Shown here: one piece after another, positions 26,688 to 36,422 of the stretch | How positions within the stretch are numbered: the first letter of the stretch is position 1 | Layout: every line of letters begins with the position of its first letter | Assembly: GCA_041395325.1 (NCBI GenBank) | Contig: JAWLAT010000014.1 | Coordinates: forward strand, 62,001 to 126,000 | DNA length: 64,000 nt | DNA from: JAWLAT01 sp041395325 | GTDB taxonomy: Bacteria > Pseudomonadota > Gammaproteobacteria > Xanthomonadales > SZUA-5 | Direction: 5' to 3' | Notes under the pieces: model-generated | What the model was told of the DNA's origin: nothing | What the model saw: only the letters and a program-made list of their open reading frames with translations | The model's database searches: none | Translations under genes and position numbers: made by a program

Positions 26688-27878
26688 ATGAAGCGAAATC
26701 GAAGTGCGACACCCGGATCGAAAGGCAAGTCGGTAGTCGATGGCGGCGCGCGCGCCAGCGATCGAGGCCCCAAGCGAGGTGCGGGGCAGGCCAGCCGTCA
26801 TGGATCCAAGGGAAGAAATGCGGGCAATCCGGGACGGGCAACCGCGTATTCGCCGGGTGAAACGCGAGAACGTCCATCCGGGCCGGCGGCGGTTGTCCGC
26901 CCCACGCAAGCCAAGGCGCCAGCCAGCTCCAGCGTGCGCATGGTCACCGTGCCAGAGGATCGGGATGGCCAACGCATCGACAACTTTCTGCTCGGGCAGC
27001 TCAAGGGGGTGCCCAGATCCTTGATCTATCGACTGCTCCGAACTGGCCAGGTGCGCGTTGACGGGAAGCGCGCCAAAGCGGAGCTCAAGCTGTCTGCCGG
27101 GCAGAATGTACGAATTCCTCCGGTCAAGGAGGCCGTCGCGGGGGCTCCGCTGCCAGCGCCCGAGCGATTGCTTTCATCGCTCGAGAGCTCGGTGTTGTTT
27201 GAGGATGAGCAGATTCTGGTGCTCAACAAGCCTTCTGGCCTGGCCAGCCATGGTGGCAGCGGGCTGTCTTTTGGGGCCATCGAAGCCCTGCGTCAGGGGC
27301 GCCCGACGCAGTCCCTGGAGCTGGTTCATCGTTTGGATCGCGATACCAGTGGCTTGTTGCTGGTGGCGAAAGCACGCGCGACGCTCCTTGCCATGCAGCG
27401 ATCGATGCGCGAGGGCGAGGCTGACAAGCGCTATCTCGCACTGCTGGCTGGAGATGTCGAGAAGACGCGCTTTGATGTCAACGCGCCGCTGCGCAAGCAG
27501 GTTCTGAGCGGCGGCGAGCGCCTGGTGCAAGTCAGCTCGGAGGGAAAGCCCTCGCTGTCTCACTTCCGGGTCATCGAACGTTTTGGCGTCGCCACGCTGG
27601 TTGAAGTTCGCATCGAAACCGGCCGCACGCACCAGATACGCGTGCATGCGGCCCATGTCGGCCATCCCGTGGTTGGCGATGACAAGTACGGTGACACGAC
27701 GACAAACCGCCTGCTGCGCGACTCCGGCCTGCAGCGACTGTTTTTGCATGCCGCCGAACTGCGAATGCCGCGACTGTCGGGAGGTCAGTGGCATTGGCGT
27801 TGCGATCTGCCAGATGGGCTGCAGCGCGTGCTGGGCGACCTCAGGGACCGCTCAAAGGGTGGCAGTGACGCGCATTGA
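26688..27878 (+). CDS. rluC: 23S rRNA pseudouridine synthase RluC
   Basis: An RsuA/RluA-family enzyme with an S4 domain (RIDNFLLGQLKGVPRSLIYR, then RTGQVRVDGKRAK) and a catalytic domain with Asp in LVHRLDRDTSGLLLVAK. Other family motifs are ETGRTHQIRVHAAHVGHPVVG and LHAAELRMPR. RluC modifies U955, U2504 and U2580 of E. coli 23S rRNA; the position beside and divergent from rne supports RluC over RluD. From ATG 26688 the protein has 396 residues with about 84 basic, Ser/Gly-rich residues ahead of the S4 domain. ATG 26940 would give about 312 residues, near the usual size. Neither start has a strong ribosome binding site. Confidence 0.88.
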   Translation: MKRNRSATPGSKGKSVVDGGARASDRGPKRGAGQASRHGSKGRNAGNPGRATAYSPGETRERPSGPAAVVRPTQAKAPASSSVRMVTVPEDRDGQRIDNFLLGQLKGVPRSLIYRLLRTGQVRVDGKRAKAELKLSAGQNVRIPPVKEAVAGAPLPAPERLLSSLESSVLFEDEQILVLNKPSGLASHGGSGLSFGAIEALRQGRPTQSLELVHRLDRDTSGLLLVAKARATLLAMQRSMREGEADKRYLALLAGDVEKTRFDVNAPLRKQVLSGGERLVQVSSEGKPSLSHFRVIERFGVATLVEVRIETGRTHQIRVHAAHVGHPVVGDDKYGDTTTNRLLRDSGLQRLFLHAAELRMPRLSGGQWHWRCDLPDGLQRVLGDLRDRSKGGSDAH

Positions 27879-27895
27879 GCGGACTCGCGGCTGAC

Positions 27896-29143
27896 TCAGC
27901 GCCTGACGAGATAGTCACCTTCGCCGACCCACTTGTAGGTGGTCAGCGCTTCGAGTGCCATGGGACCGCGAGCGTGCAGGCGCTGGGTGGATATGGCGAC
28001 CTCGGCGCCGAGGCCGAAGGCGGATCCATCGGTGAAGCGCGTGCTTGCATTCCAGTAGACGGCTGCTGAATCGACTTCGTTGAGAAAATGCGCGGCTTCT
28101 TCTGCGTTGTTCGTCAGGATGCCATCGGAGTGCGCCGTGCCATGTTGGCGGATGTGGTCGATGGCCTCGTCGACGCCATCCACGACCTTGATTCCCAACT
28201 GCAGGGAAAGCCATTCGCGGTCGAAGTCGCCGGACTGGGCAAGACGCACATCGGTCGCGCCGTCGAGCAGCTGACCGGCAGTTGAATCCAATACCAAGGT
28301 CACACCGAGCGGTTGCAACTTTTGGTGCAGTCTCGGCAGGACCGTGGCTGCGATGTCGCGATGGAGCAGGACCGTGTCCAGTGCGTTGCATACCGTGGGA
28401 CGCTGGACCTTGGCGTTGGCAATGACCGCCAGCGAGCGGTCTGCGTCGGCACTTGGGGCCCAGTACAAGTGGCAGATGCCAATTCCCCCGAAGACCACTG
28501 CCATCTGCGCATGGCGACGACAATGATCCTGCAGTGCCTGACCACCACGCGGGATCAACAGGTCGATCGATTCATGCATCGTGAGCAACTGGTCGACTTC
28601 ACTCCGAGTTTCGCCCGGCAAGGCCACCACGGCAGTCGTGGGCAAGCCGGCTTTCGACATGCCCGCATGCACACAGCCCAGGAGTGCTGCGTTGGAGAGC
28701 CTCGTTTCCTTGCCGCCCCGCAGAACCAGCGCATTGCCTGATCGCAGCGCCAGCGCGGCAATGTCGGTCGTGACATTGGGTCGCGCTTCGTAGACCACGG
28801 CCAGGGTACCAACGGGAACTCGCCGTCGACTCAGGCGCAGTCCATTGTCGAGCACGCGCTGTTCCAGCACTTCGCCGAGCGGGTCCGGCAGCTCGGCGAC
28901 TCGGCGTAGATCCGCCGCCATCAGTTGCACGCGTTCCGGGTTGAGGGTTAGCCGATCCCGCAGAGAAGCGGAGAGTTGTGTCGCAGCGCTCAGGTCGGCG
29001 CTGTTGGCGTTCAGGATCGCGTCCTGCTGGTGCATCAGCGCATCGGCAATGAACGTGACGGCCTCGCTGCGCTGCGCGGCAGTGCTGGCTGCCAACTCAT
29101 GTCGAGACTGCGCCGCCGACGCACAAAGAGATCGGATGTCCAT
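27896..29143 (-). CDS. proA: Gamma-glutamyl phosphate reductase
   Basis: A 415-residue aldehyde-dehydrogenase-fold enzyme that reduces gamma-glutamyl phosphate with NADPH in proline synthesis. VGTLAVVYEARPNVTTDIAA, LRGGKETRLSNAAL and LIPRGGQAL are family motifs, and the catalytic cysteine is in RPTVCNALDT. The C-terminus STRFTDGSAFGLGAEVAIST followed by RLHARGPMALEALTTYKW is typical. No proB lies next to it in the window. It ends 17 bp from the convergent rluC stop. Confidence 0.95.
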   Translation of the reverse strand: MDIRSLCASAAQSRHELAASTAAQRSEAVTFIADALMHQQDAILNANSADLSAATQLSASLRDRLTLNPERVQLMAADLRRVAELPDPLGEVLEQRVLDNGLRLSRRRVPVGTLAVVYEARPNVTTDIAALALRSGNALVLRGGKETRLSNAALLGCVHAGMSKAGLPTTAVVALPGETRSEVDQLLTMHESIDLLIPRGGQALQDHCRRHAQMAVVFGGIGICHLYWAPSADADRSLAVIANAKVQRPTVCNALDTVLLHRDIAATVLPRLHQKLQPLGVTLVLDSTAGQLLDGATDVRLAQSGDFDREWLSLQLGIKVVDGVDEAIDHIRQHGTAHSDGILTNNAEEAAHFLNEVDSAAVYWNASTRFTDGSAFGLGAEVAISTQRLHARGPMALEALTTYKWVGEGDYLVRR

Positions 29144-29239
29144 ATCGACTTCGCTCGCTCCGAAGCTGCTGAGTGAGGGGCGCGCCTGAGAATAGTCACC
29201 GATTGCTCATTGACCAAGCGGCACCCGTCTCTTTGCCAC

Positions 29240-29274
29240 AAAGAAAAAGGGCCTGCCCATTGCTGGGCAGGCCC
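29240..29274 (-). terminator. Strong intrinsic terminator of the P-domain/DUF11 gene
   Basis: A perfect 11-bp GC-rich stem (GGGCCTGCCCA/TGGGCAGGCCC, loop TTGC) is followed on the minus strand by TTTTTCTTT. It begins 29 bases past the gene's stop codon and is a textbook rho-independent terminator. Confidence 0.88.
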
Positions 29275-29303
29275 TTCGTACCTCGGGTGTCAGAGGCTAG
29301 AGA

Positions 29304-31670
29304 TCAGCCCTTGACGAACCGACGCCGCATCCACAGGCCCAGACCAGCCATCAGCGCGGCCAGAGCAGCCAGCGTGAAGCCGTTCAGAGCCGGCACCGGC
29401 ACGGCATTGGCCGTGGCCACGGACTCGATGTCGGTGTTGTTGGCCGGAATCGGATCCGGCTCGTTTGCCGTCGAGCTGACCAGGTTGATCACGTCACCCA
29501 GGCCGACATAGATCACCTGGATTTCGCAGTTCGCCTCGGCGCCATTGGCCAGCGTCGGGATGGTCCACGTCAGCGTCGCGCCGGTCACCGTCGCGCCGCA
29601 GGTGTTGGCCACGTAGGAGACCTTGTTCGACAGCACGTCGGTCACGACCACGTTGGTCGCGTCGGTCGGACCATTGTTGGTGACGTTGATGAAGAACGAG
29701 AAGGCATCGCCCGGAGCCAGGCCACCGGTCGCGTTGTTGGACTTCAACAGCACGACGTCGGCGAGGAACGCACCGGCCAGCGTCGACGTACCGGCATTGT
29801 TGGCCGGCGTCGGGTCGGCTTCGTTGCCGGTCACGGTCGCGGTGTTGGTGATGCCACCGACGGCGTTGACGGTCACCACGACATCGCAGCTCGCACCCGC
29901 GCCATTCAGCAGACCACCGATGTTCCAGGTCAGCGTGCCGGCTGCGAAGGTTGCGCCGCAGGTGTTGGACACATAGGTCACGTTGGCCGGCAGCGGATCA
30001 GTTACCACCACACCCGTGGCGTCGCCAGGGCCCGTATTGGAAGCCAGCAGTGTGTAGGTGATCGTGTCACCCACACTCAACGGGCTCGGCGCGGTCGCGA
30101 GCTTACCGATGACCAGATCGGCATTAGGCGGATCCGTACACACCGGGGTGCCGGAGACGGAGAGCGTGATGTCGTCGACGAAGAAGTTCGTACCAACACC
30201 CGTCGTGCCTGAGGTCGATTCGAAGCGGACCGTATGCGATCCACCGTCACCGAACGCGCTCACGTCGACCGTGACCTGACTGTAGCCAATGACACCGCAC
30301 AACGCGCTGCTGGCGTCCGCCCGCCACACTTCGGTCCCGTCGATCGTGGCCCGGACGAAGTCTGCCGCGCCCGCACCGGCCGCGCAAACCGGGAACTCAA
30401 CCCAGAAGTCGAGCGATGCGGCGCCGGCACCAATGACCACCGACTGTTGCACCGAACCGACTTCCAGCGAGCTGATGCCACCGAACCACGCCCAGAAGGC
30501 ACCCGTGCGAGGACCGGTACCGGTACCCGTACCGCAGCCGCCAACGTCGCACAGCGGCGTGCCGAAGTTGCTGGACGCTTCGGCCCATGCCGCATTCGGG
30601 GTTCCCGTCTCGAAGCTGGGATCGGCAATCACGTTGCCTCCGACCGGCGCATTGGCGAAGGTGGACGTGTTGTTGCCCGCCGGATCGCTGATGCCCATCT
30701 CGCCAGCCACCACCGCGGTGTTGGTCACCGCCGGGCAACCCGCGACATTGTTGTTGACGAACAACTGGCAGCTGCTGCTCGCGCCGGACGTCAGAGCGCC
30801 GACGTTCCAGGTCACGTCCTGACCCACAGCCGTCGCGCCGCAACTGCTGCCGGTGAAGGTCACATTGCCGGGCAGCGTGTCGGTGACGGTCACCGTGGCA
30901 TGGTCCGAGGGACCTGCGTTGTTGACGTCGAGCTGGAAAGTGTAGGGATTCATGTCGCGCACGACACCGTCCGGCGCCGTCTTGGTGATCGACAGATCAC
31001 CCGGGGAACCGGTCGAGAAGTCGATCGTGGCGTCGCACAGGTTGCCGGTATCGCTGGCACCCGAGTCACCCGCACACACCATCCAGTTGCCGCCAGACGC
31101 CGTCAGGCCATTGAAGTCGGCAAGGCCGACGCCCGTTGCCGCGCCGACGTTGGAAACATAGTTGCAGACACCATCGTCCTGGCAAATGAATGCCGTGCCA
31201 CCGATCGCGCCACCCATCGTTTCCGCCGAAGGTCCGCCGCCCTGATCATCGAAGGTCAGCGGCGAGGTCACGATCAGATCGGAGCTGTCACCACAACAGT
31301 TGGTGCCGTCGTCCACCGTCTCGACGAGGCCAGGACGGCTGACGAGCGTGCCAACCGTGCCACCCGGGGAAACGACCTTGAACACCAGATCGCCGACCCA
31401 GCTGTGCTCGACCGACATGTTGACGTTGACGTCGTTGATGGTCTGACCGTTGTTCGGATCGGCCACCGTCAAGCAGATCATCGAACCGACGGTGCCATCG
31501 TAGGCGTCGTCGGGGATGGCTACGCAGCCCACACGCTCAGGCAGCGGGGCGGCGGGACTGTCTTTCACACCCTCAACCGAGGGGCCGGTACGACGCGCAG
31601 TTGGATCTTGTGCGATGGCCGGTCCAGCGACCACCGCGCCTGCCAGCAGGACCGCTGGCAGCAATTTCAT
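29304..31670 (-). CDS. Secreted P-domain / DUF11 protein with IPTL-CTERM-type anchor
   Basis: A 788-residue exported protein. The signal peptide is MKLLPAVLLAGAVVAGPAIA. Next is a proprotein-convertase P-like beta-sandwich (VNVNMSVEHSWVGDLVFKVV, later GGNWMVCAGDSGASDTG). Then come one DUF11 domain (LSITKTAPDG), a MAM-like jelly roll (DPSFETGTPNAAW to FFVDDITLSV), two more DUF11 domains (DLVIGKLATAPSPL; DVVLLKSNNATGG) and the tail VPVPALNG, about 17 hydrophobic residues, then RRRFVKG. That tail is the same kind of sorting signal as on two other window proteins. There is no protease domain, so the P-domain is not a protease accessory here. Start 31670 is chosen for the signal peptide. Followed by a strong terminator. 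Confidence 0.82.
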   Translation of the reverse strand: MKLLPAVLLAGAVVAGPAIAQDPTARRTGPSVEGVKDSPAAPLPERVGCVAIPDDAYDGTVGSMICLTVADPNNGQTINDVNVNMSVEHSWVGDLVFKVVSPGGTVGTLVSRPGLVETVDDGTNCCGDSSDLIVTSPLTFDDQGGGPSAETMGGAIGGTAFICQDDGVCNYVSNVGAATGVGLADFNGLTASGGNWMVCAGDSGASDTGNLCDATIDFSTGSPGDLSITKTAPDGVVRDMNPYTFQLDVNNAGPSDHATVTVTDTLPGNVTFTGSSCGATAVGQDVTWNVGALTSGASSSCQLFVNNNVAGCPAVTNTAVVAGEMGISDPAGNNTSTFANAPVGGNVIADPSFETGTPNAAWAEASSNFGTPLCDVGGCGTGTGTGPRTGAFWAWFGGISSLEVGSVQQSVVIGAGAASLDFWVEFPVCAAGAGAADFVRATIDGTEVWRADASSALCGVIGYSQVTVDVSAFGDGGSHTVRFESTSGTTGVGTNFFVDDITLSVSGTPVCTDPPNADLVIGKLATAPSPLSVGDTITYTLLASNTGPGDATGVVVTDPLPANVTYVSNTCGATFAAGTLTWNIGGLLNGAGASCDVVVTVNAVGGITNTATVTGNEADPTPANNAGTSTLAGAFLADVVLLKSNNATGGLAPGDAFSFFINVTNNGPTDATNVVVTDVLSNKVSYVANTCGATVTGATLTWTIPTLANGAEANCEIQVIYVGLGDVINLVSSTANEPDPIPANNTDIESVATANAVPVPALNGFTLAALAALMAGLGLWMRRRFVKG

Positions 31671-32025
31671 TTTGTTATCCACAGGGCATGACTCCCACCA
31701 AGAAGCTGAATCGCGACTGAGTCTAGCCCATGCGCCTGCGCCGCTCAAGAAGACTTAACGCACTCTACGCAGAACGTTGACGCAATCGTTCAGCACCGAG
31801 GCGGGCGCAACGATCGAGTCAGGGATGAGCACCCTGGGCAGAGCCGACCCGCGGGGTTCCATGAGGACACGCCGCGCGGGCGAGCGCCCTCACTTTCTTG
31901 CTGCGGCGCATGGTGATCGGTGGTGAGCGCTTGTCCGAGACGGAATGTCGTGTTGGCAGTAGACCAGGGCCAGACGCTCCAAGGTGCCCGATCTCGCGGC
32001 TGCAGCGCAGGGGGAAGCGCCAGGG
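31671..32025. other. 355-bp intergenic region without recognised genes
   Basis: It lies between the start of the P-domain gene and the stop of the phosphorylase gene, both on the minus strand. It must hold the P-domain gene promoter. I see no convincing -35/-10 pair, RNA gene or repeat. Confidence 0.4.
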
Positions 32026-32784
32026 CTAGGGTCGGTCGAGTTGGGTTGCCAATGAGATCAGCAGCTTGGCGACATCGCCCAGTCCCGCTCGGAGATTTTC
32101 CTCGATCTCGGACATGGTGATCTCGCCCTGGTCACCGATTCCGGCAGCCCAGTTGGCCACCACGGCCAGACACGCATAGGGTATCGAGCGCTCCCGCGCG
32201 AGTGCGGCTTCGGGCATGCTGGTCATGCCAACCAGCGTGCAGCCGTCGCGGCGCAATCGCTGAATTTCCGCGCGCGTCTCCAGTCGCGGCCCCTGTGTGA
32301 CTCCGTAGATACCACCGTCGCTGACGGCCACCCCGACTCGATTGGCGGCCAGTTGAAGGTCCCGGCGCAGACAAGGTGCGTAGGGTTCACTGAGATCGAT
32401 GTGCCTGACTTCGCCGGCCGCTTCGTCTGCGAAGCTGGATTCGCGACCCCAGGTGTAGTCGATCAGCTGATCGGGAATGGCCAGGCGCCTCGGCCCACAA
32501 TCGACAGCAATGCCGCCTACCGCGTTGATCGCCAGAATTCGAGGCGCTCCGATTTCCGCCAGAGCCCAGATGTTGGCCCGGTAGTTGACGCGATGGGGCG
32601 CGTGCTGGTGTTGCTCGCCATGCCGGGCGAGAAAGGCCAGGGGCACACCGGCGAGGTGACCCAGCCGGATCGGCGCGCTGGTGCTGCCATAGGGTGTATC
32701 CAGGTCCACGCTGTCCAACAGCTGCAGACCCGGGAGCTGATACAGGCCGGTCCCCCCGATGATGGCCAGACGCGATTCGATCAT
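32026..32784 (-). CDS. S-methyl-5'-thioinosine/thioadenosine phosphorylase family enzyme
   Basis: A 252-residue purine nucleoside phosphorylase of the MTAP branch. It starts LAIIGGTGLYQLPGL, with the phosphate-site ARHGEQHQHAPHRVNYRANI and the purine-site TSMPEAALARE. Gammaproteobacteria such as Pseudomonas use this family as S-methyl-5'-thioinosine phosphorylase after deamination of methylthioadenosine, salvaging purine and methylthioribose-1-phosphate. Motif reading alone does not separate thioinosine from thioadenosine specificity. Start ATG 32784 gives the family N-terminus; the frame is open a further 345 bp upstream into the divergent crbS gene but without family similarity. Confidence 0.88.
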   Translation of the reverse strand: MIESRLAIIGGTGLYQLPGLQLLDSVDLDTPYGSTSAPIRLGHLAGVPLAFLARHGEQHQHAPHRVNYRANIWALAEIGAPRILAINAVGGIAVDCGPRRLAIPDQLIDYTWGRESSFADEAAGEVRHIDLSEPYAPCLRRDLQLAANRVGVAVSDGGIYGVTQGPRLETRAEIQRLRRDGCTLVGMTSMPEAALARERSIPYACLAVVANWAAGIGDQGEITMSEIEENLRAGLGDVAKLLISLATQLDRP

Positions 32785-32900
32785 GGATCCCCTGACTCTA
32801 CCGGCTGCTGGAGTCGCACATTCTACCGTGCGCAGACCGCCACCCGGGACGCGGTCGGCGGTATGCTGCCGCGGCGCACCTGGGGAGGGACGCCGGCGAC

Positions 32901-35900
32901 ATGGAATCGCCACTGACGCTGATCCTGATCTCGCTGCTGTATCTCGGCAGCCTGTTCTATGTGGCCTATTGGGGCGACCGGCGGCCGCAGTTGCTGTCGC
33001 ATCCCCGCCTGCGACGCTGGATCTACAGCCTGGCTTTGGCGGTGTATTGCACCACCTGGACGATCTACGGAGCCGTAGGAACGGCATCGGCACAGGGCTG
33101 GGCCTATCTGCCGATCTATCTCGGACCATTGCTGGTGTGGTTGCTGCTGCCCGCGCTGTTCGAGCGCCTGGTGCTGATCAGCCGGCAGCAGAAAACTGCT
33201 TCGATTGCCGACCTGATTGCCGCCCGTTTTGGGCGCTCCAGTGGTCTGGCGGCGCTGATCTCGGCGATCGCGCTGCTCGCAGCCATTCCTTATATCGCGC
33301 TGCAGTTGAAGGCCATTTCCACCAGCCTGGCGGTGATGTTGCCCAACTTGCCGCAGGTCAGTCGCGCCGACATCTGGCACGACAGCGCCATCTACGTGGG
33401 TGCGATCCTGGCGCTGTTCGCGGTGATGTTCGGCACCCGGCGAGTCAGTGCCACGGATCATCGGCCCGGCCTGATTCTGGCGGTGGCGGTCGAATCGGTT
33501 GTGAAGCTGGTGGGCCTGTTGACCATCGCCCTGCTCGCGATGTGGAGCAATGCCGAATGGTCAGTCCCTCCCAGCGTCGCCGCCTGGCAGGGCGAGAGCA
33601 TGCTGTCACTGGCGTTCCTGCTGCAGACCCTGCTGGCAGCGCTGGCGATTGCCTGCCTGCCGCGCCAGTTTCATGTCACCGTCGTCGAATGTGCCGACCC
33701 GGCCGATCTGGGCAGTGCCCGGCGCATTTTCATTGCCTATCTGGTCCTGGTCAGCCTGGCGGTGCTGCCGATCGCCTGGACGGCCGTGGCCACGGCGCCA
33801 GCCGGCGTGTCGCCGGACAGTTATGTGCTCTGGTTGCCCTTGAGCATGGATCAGCCCTGGCTGGCCCTGCTGGCCTTCATCGGCGGTCTCTCCGCCGGTA
33901 CCGGCATGGTCATCGTGGCTTCGGTGGCCCTGTCGACCATGGTCAGCAACGACCTGCTGATGCCGGCCCTGATGCGGGTGCGGTTGCTTCGGTTGGAGGA
34001 ACGGGGCGATTTGTCCGGCGTGGTGCTGACACTGCGGCGCCTGGCGATTCTGGGATTGACAGCGGCCGCGTTGCTGTTCCACCGCCTGACCGACGCCGGC
34101 GCGCAATTGGCGTCGATCGGCCTGATCGCTTTCAGTGCAGTGGCACAGTTTGGACCAGCACTGCTGGCCGCCCTGTACTCACGACTGGCCTCGGCGGCGG
34201 GGGTTCGAATCGGCCTGACGCTGGGCTTTGCGACCTGGATCTATACGATCCTGCTGCCGGCCCTGGCGCAAGCGGGCTGGATTCCCGGCGACCTGGTGAT
34301 CCACGGGCCGTGGGGGATCGCACCGCTGGCGCCGACGGCGTTGCTCGGATTGCGTGGACTGGACCCGATCACGCACGGCGTATTGTGGTCATTGTTGCTC
34401 AATGCCGGCGGTTTGCTGGTGGGTTCGCTGCGCTATCCACCCAGTCTGGCCGAGCGACTGCAAGCGGCCCCCTTCCTCGATCCCTATGCGCTGCGGCTGA
34501 CCCTGCCTGAACAGGTCGTGCAACGCGTGACCCAGGGTGAATTGTGCGAACTGGCCTCGCGGCTGCTGGGTATCCAGGCAGCACGGGCGGCTTTCATCGG
34601 CCACGCGCGCGGTCAGGGGCGGCGCTATCAGCCTGATGCACCGGCCGATCGCCAGCTGATCAGTTTCACCGAGCGGCAACTGGCCGCAGTCGTCGGTACG
34701 GCATCGGCGCGTGTGATGCTGACCTCGGCGCTGCGCGGCAGCGGCCTGGAGCTGGGCGAGGTGGTGTCATTGCTCGACGATGCCAGCCAGGAACTGCGTT
34801 TCAACCGCGAATTGTTGCAAGCGACGATGGAGAACGTGGCCCAGGGCATCAGCGTGGTGGACGCGCAACTGCGACTGGTCAGCTGGAATCGGCGCTACCT
34901 GGAGTTGTTTGGCTTTCCGGAGGGGATGGTCTATGTCGGCCGTCCCGTGGCCGACCTGATCCGCTTCAATGCCGAGCGCGGTGAATGTGGGCCGGGCGAG
35001 GTTGAGGACCACGTCGATCGGCGTTTGGCGCACATGCGACGCGGCAGCCCGCACGTGGCGCAGCGGGTGCGGCCCAATGGCATGGTGCTGGAAATGCGCG
35101 GCCAGCCGATGCCGGGCGGTGGCTTCGTCACCACCTTCTCCGACGTCACCGACTACAAGGCGGTCGAAGCCCGACTTCGCGATCTGACCGATGCACTGGA
35201 GCAGCGCGTGACCGAACGCACGCAGGCATTGCAGGCATCCCTGGAAGCCCAACGGGCGGCCAAGCGCGAGGCCGAAACCGCCAACGCCTCCAAGAGCCGA
35301 TTTCTGGCCGCCGCCAGCCACGATCTGCTGCAACCATTGCATGCGGCGCGCCTGTTTGCCGCCGCACTGCGGCATGAACGCGGCTTGCCGGCCGATGCCA
35401 ATACGCTGGTCCAACGCATCGACAGCTCATTGACGGCGGCCGAAGATCTGCTCTCGGCATTGCTGGACATCTCTCGCCTGGAGCGCGGCGTGCTCAAACC
35501 CGAGCGAGTGCCCATAGACGTGCGCGAGCTGTTCGAGCAGTTGGGCGAACAGTTCACCCCCATCGCCGAGCAACGCAACCTCAGCCTGCGCGTGCATCCA
35601 CTGGCCGACGGCGTTTGCAGCGATCGTCAGCTGCTGCGCCGGATCCTGCAGAATTTCCTCAGCAACGCGATTCGCTATACACGCCAAGGCGGTGTGCTGT
35701 TGGGCGCGCGCCGGCGAGGGGATTCGCTGGAGTTGGGCGTGTGGGATACCGGTCCCGGGATCGCACCGGAACATCAGGCCCGGATCTTCGAGGAGTTTCA
35801 TCGTCTGGAAGATGCCAGTGCCAGCCCGGAACAGGGCCTGGGACTGGGATTGGCCATCGTCGACCGGGCGGCACGAACGCTGGGCCATCCGATCAGCCTG

Positions 35901-36362
35901 CGCTCCCGTCCCGGTGATGGCAGCCAGTTCTGCATCCTGGTGCCGCGTCTGACGCTGCCGCAGATCGCGGCGCAGGTCAGCGGGCCTGCCAGTCACAGCA
36001 GTCTGCAGGCATTGCGTGTGCTGTGTGTGGACAACGAGCCGGCGGTGCTGGAAGCGATGGCCGCGCTGCTGGGGCGCTGGGGCTGCACGCCGGTGCTGGC
36101 CGCTGACCGCAACAGCGCGCTGGACGTGGTCGCCAACGACTCGGTCGATCTGCTGTTGGCCGACTACCACCTGGATGCCGACAATGGCCTGGACTTGATC
36201 GCTGCCGTTCGCGGTCGTGTGCCTCGACTACCCGCTGCGCTGGTGACCGCCGACCGCAGTGAACAACTGGCCAATCGGGCCCGCGCCGCCACCGTTCCGA
36301 TCCTGGCCAAACCGGTCAAACCCGCCGCCTTGCGGGCGCTGATTGGCGCGCTGGCACGCTGA
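32901..36362 (+). CDS. crbS: Sensor histidine kinase with sodium/solute symporter-like domain (CrbS type)
   Basis: A 1153-residue hybrid kinase. Residues 1 to about 500 are a multi-helix SSS transporter-like domain. Next comes a PAS domain (MENVAQGISVVDAQLRLVSW), a coiled linker, a HisKA domain with phosphoacceptor H807 in AAASHDLLQPLHAARL, an ATPase domain (NFLSNAIRYT, WDTGPGIAPEH, GLGLGLAIVDRAA) and a C-terminal receiver with D1088 in LLADYHLD. This layout is that of CrbS/CbrA kinases. In Vibrio and others CrbS with CrbR switches on acs and acetate uptake. Its neighbours here are crbR, acs and a symporter, which supports CrbS over CbrA. It is convergent with crbR rather than co-transcribed. 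Confidence 0.9.
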   Translation: MESPLTLILISLLYLGSLFYVAYWGDRRPQLLSHPRLRRWIYSLALAVYCTTWTIYGAVGTASAQGWAYLPIYLGPLLVWLLLPALFERLVLISRQQKTASIADLIAARFGRSSGLAALISAIALLAAIPYIALQLKAISTSLAVMLPNLPQVSRADIWHDSAIYVGAILALFAVMFGTRRVSATDHRPGLILAVAVESVVKLVGLLTIALLAMWSNAEWSVPPSVAAWQGESMLSLAFLLQTLLAALAIACLPRQFHVTVVECADPADLGSARRIFIAYLVLVSLAVLPIAWTAVATAPAGVSPDSYVLWLPLSMDQPWLALLAFIGGLSAGTGMVIVASVALSTMVSNDLLMPALMRVRLLRLEERGDLSGVVLTLRRLAILGLTAAALLFHRLTDAGAQLASIGLIAFSAVAQFGPALLAALYSRLASAAGVRIGLTLGFATWIYTILLPALAQAGWIPGDLVIHGPWGIAPLAPTALLGLRGLDPITHGVLWSLLLNAGGLLVGSLRYPPSLAERLQAAPFLDPYALRLTLPEQVVQRVTQGELCELASRLLGIQAARAAFIGHARGQGRRYQPDAPADRQLISFTERQLAAVVGTASARVMLTSALRGSGLELGEVVSLLDDASQELRFNRELLQATMENVAQGISVVDAQLRLVSWNRRYLELFGFPEGMVYVGRPVADLIRFNAERGECGPGEVEDHVDRRLAHMRRGSPHVAQRVRPNGMVLEMRGQPMPGGGFVTTFSDVTDYKAVEARLRDLTDALEQRVTERTQALQASLEAQRAAKREAETANASKSRFLAAASHDLLQPLHAARLFAAALRHERGLPADANTLVQRIDSSLTAAEDLLSALLDISRLERGVLKPERVPIDVRELFEQLGEQFTPIAEQRNLSLRVHPLADGVCSDRQLLRRILQNFLSNAIRYTRQGGVLLGARRRGDSLELGVWDTGPGIAPEHQARIFEEFHRLEDASASPEQGLGLGLAIVDRAARTLGHPISLRSRPGDGSQFCILVPRLTLPQIAAQVSGPASHSSLQALRVLCVDNEPAVLEAMAALLGRWGCTPVLAADRNSALDVVANDSVDLLLADYHLDADNGLDLIAAVRGRVPRLPAALVTADRSEQLANRARAATVPILAKPVKPAALRALIGALAR

Positions 36363-36380
36363 TTTGCACAGCAGGAACAG

Positions 36381-36412
36381 CCATCGCGAGCGCTGCTGAA
36401 CGGGCGCGATGG
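36381..36412. terminator. Inverted repeat between convergent crbS and crbR
   Basis: Arms CCATCGCG and CGCGATGG (8 bp perfect, 16-nt loop) lie in the 60 bp between the two stop codons. It could end transcription from both sides; no T-run is present. Confidence 0.45.
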
Positions 36413-36422
36413 GCACGGTGAC

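Noticed and set aside
30234..31691. 485-codon plus-strand frame opposite the P-domain gene.
   Set aside because: Arg/His-rich without motifs, while the minus strand has signal peptide, domains, sorting tail and terminator.
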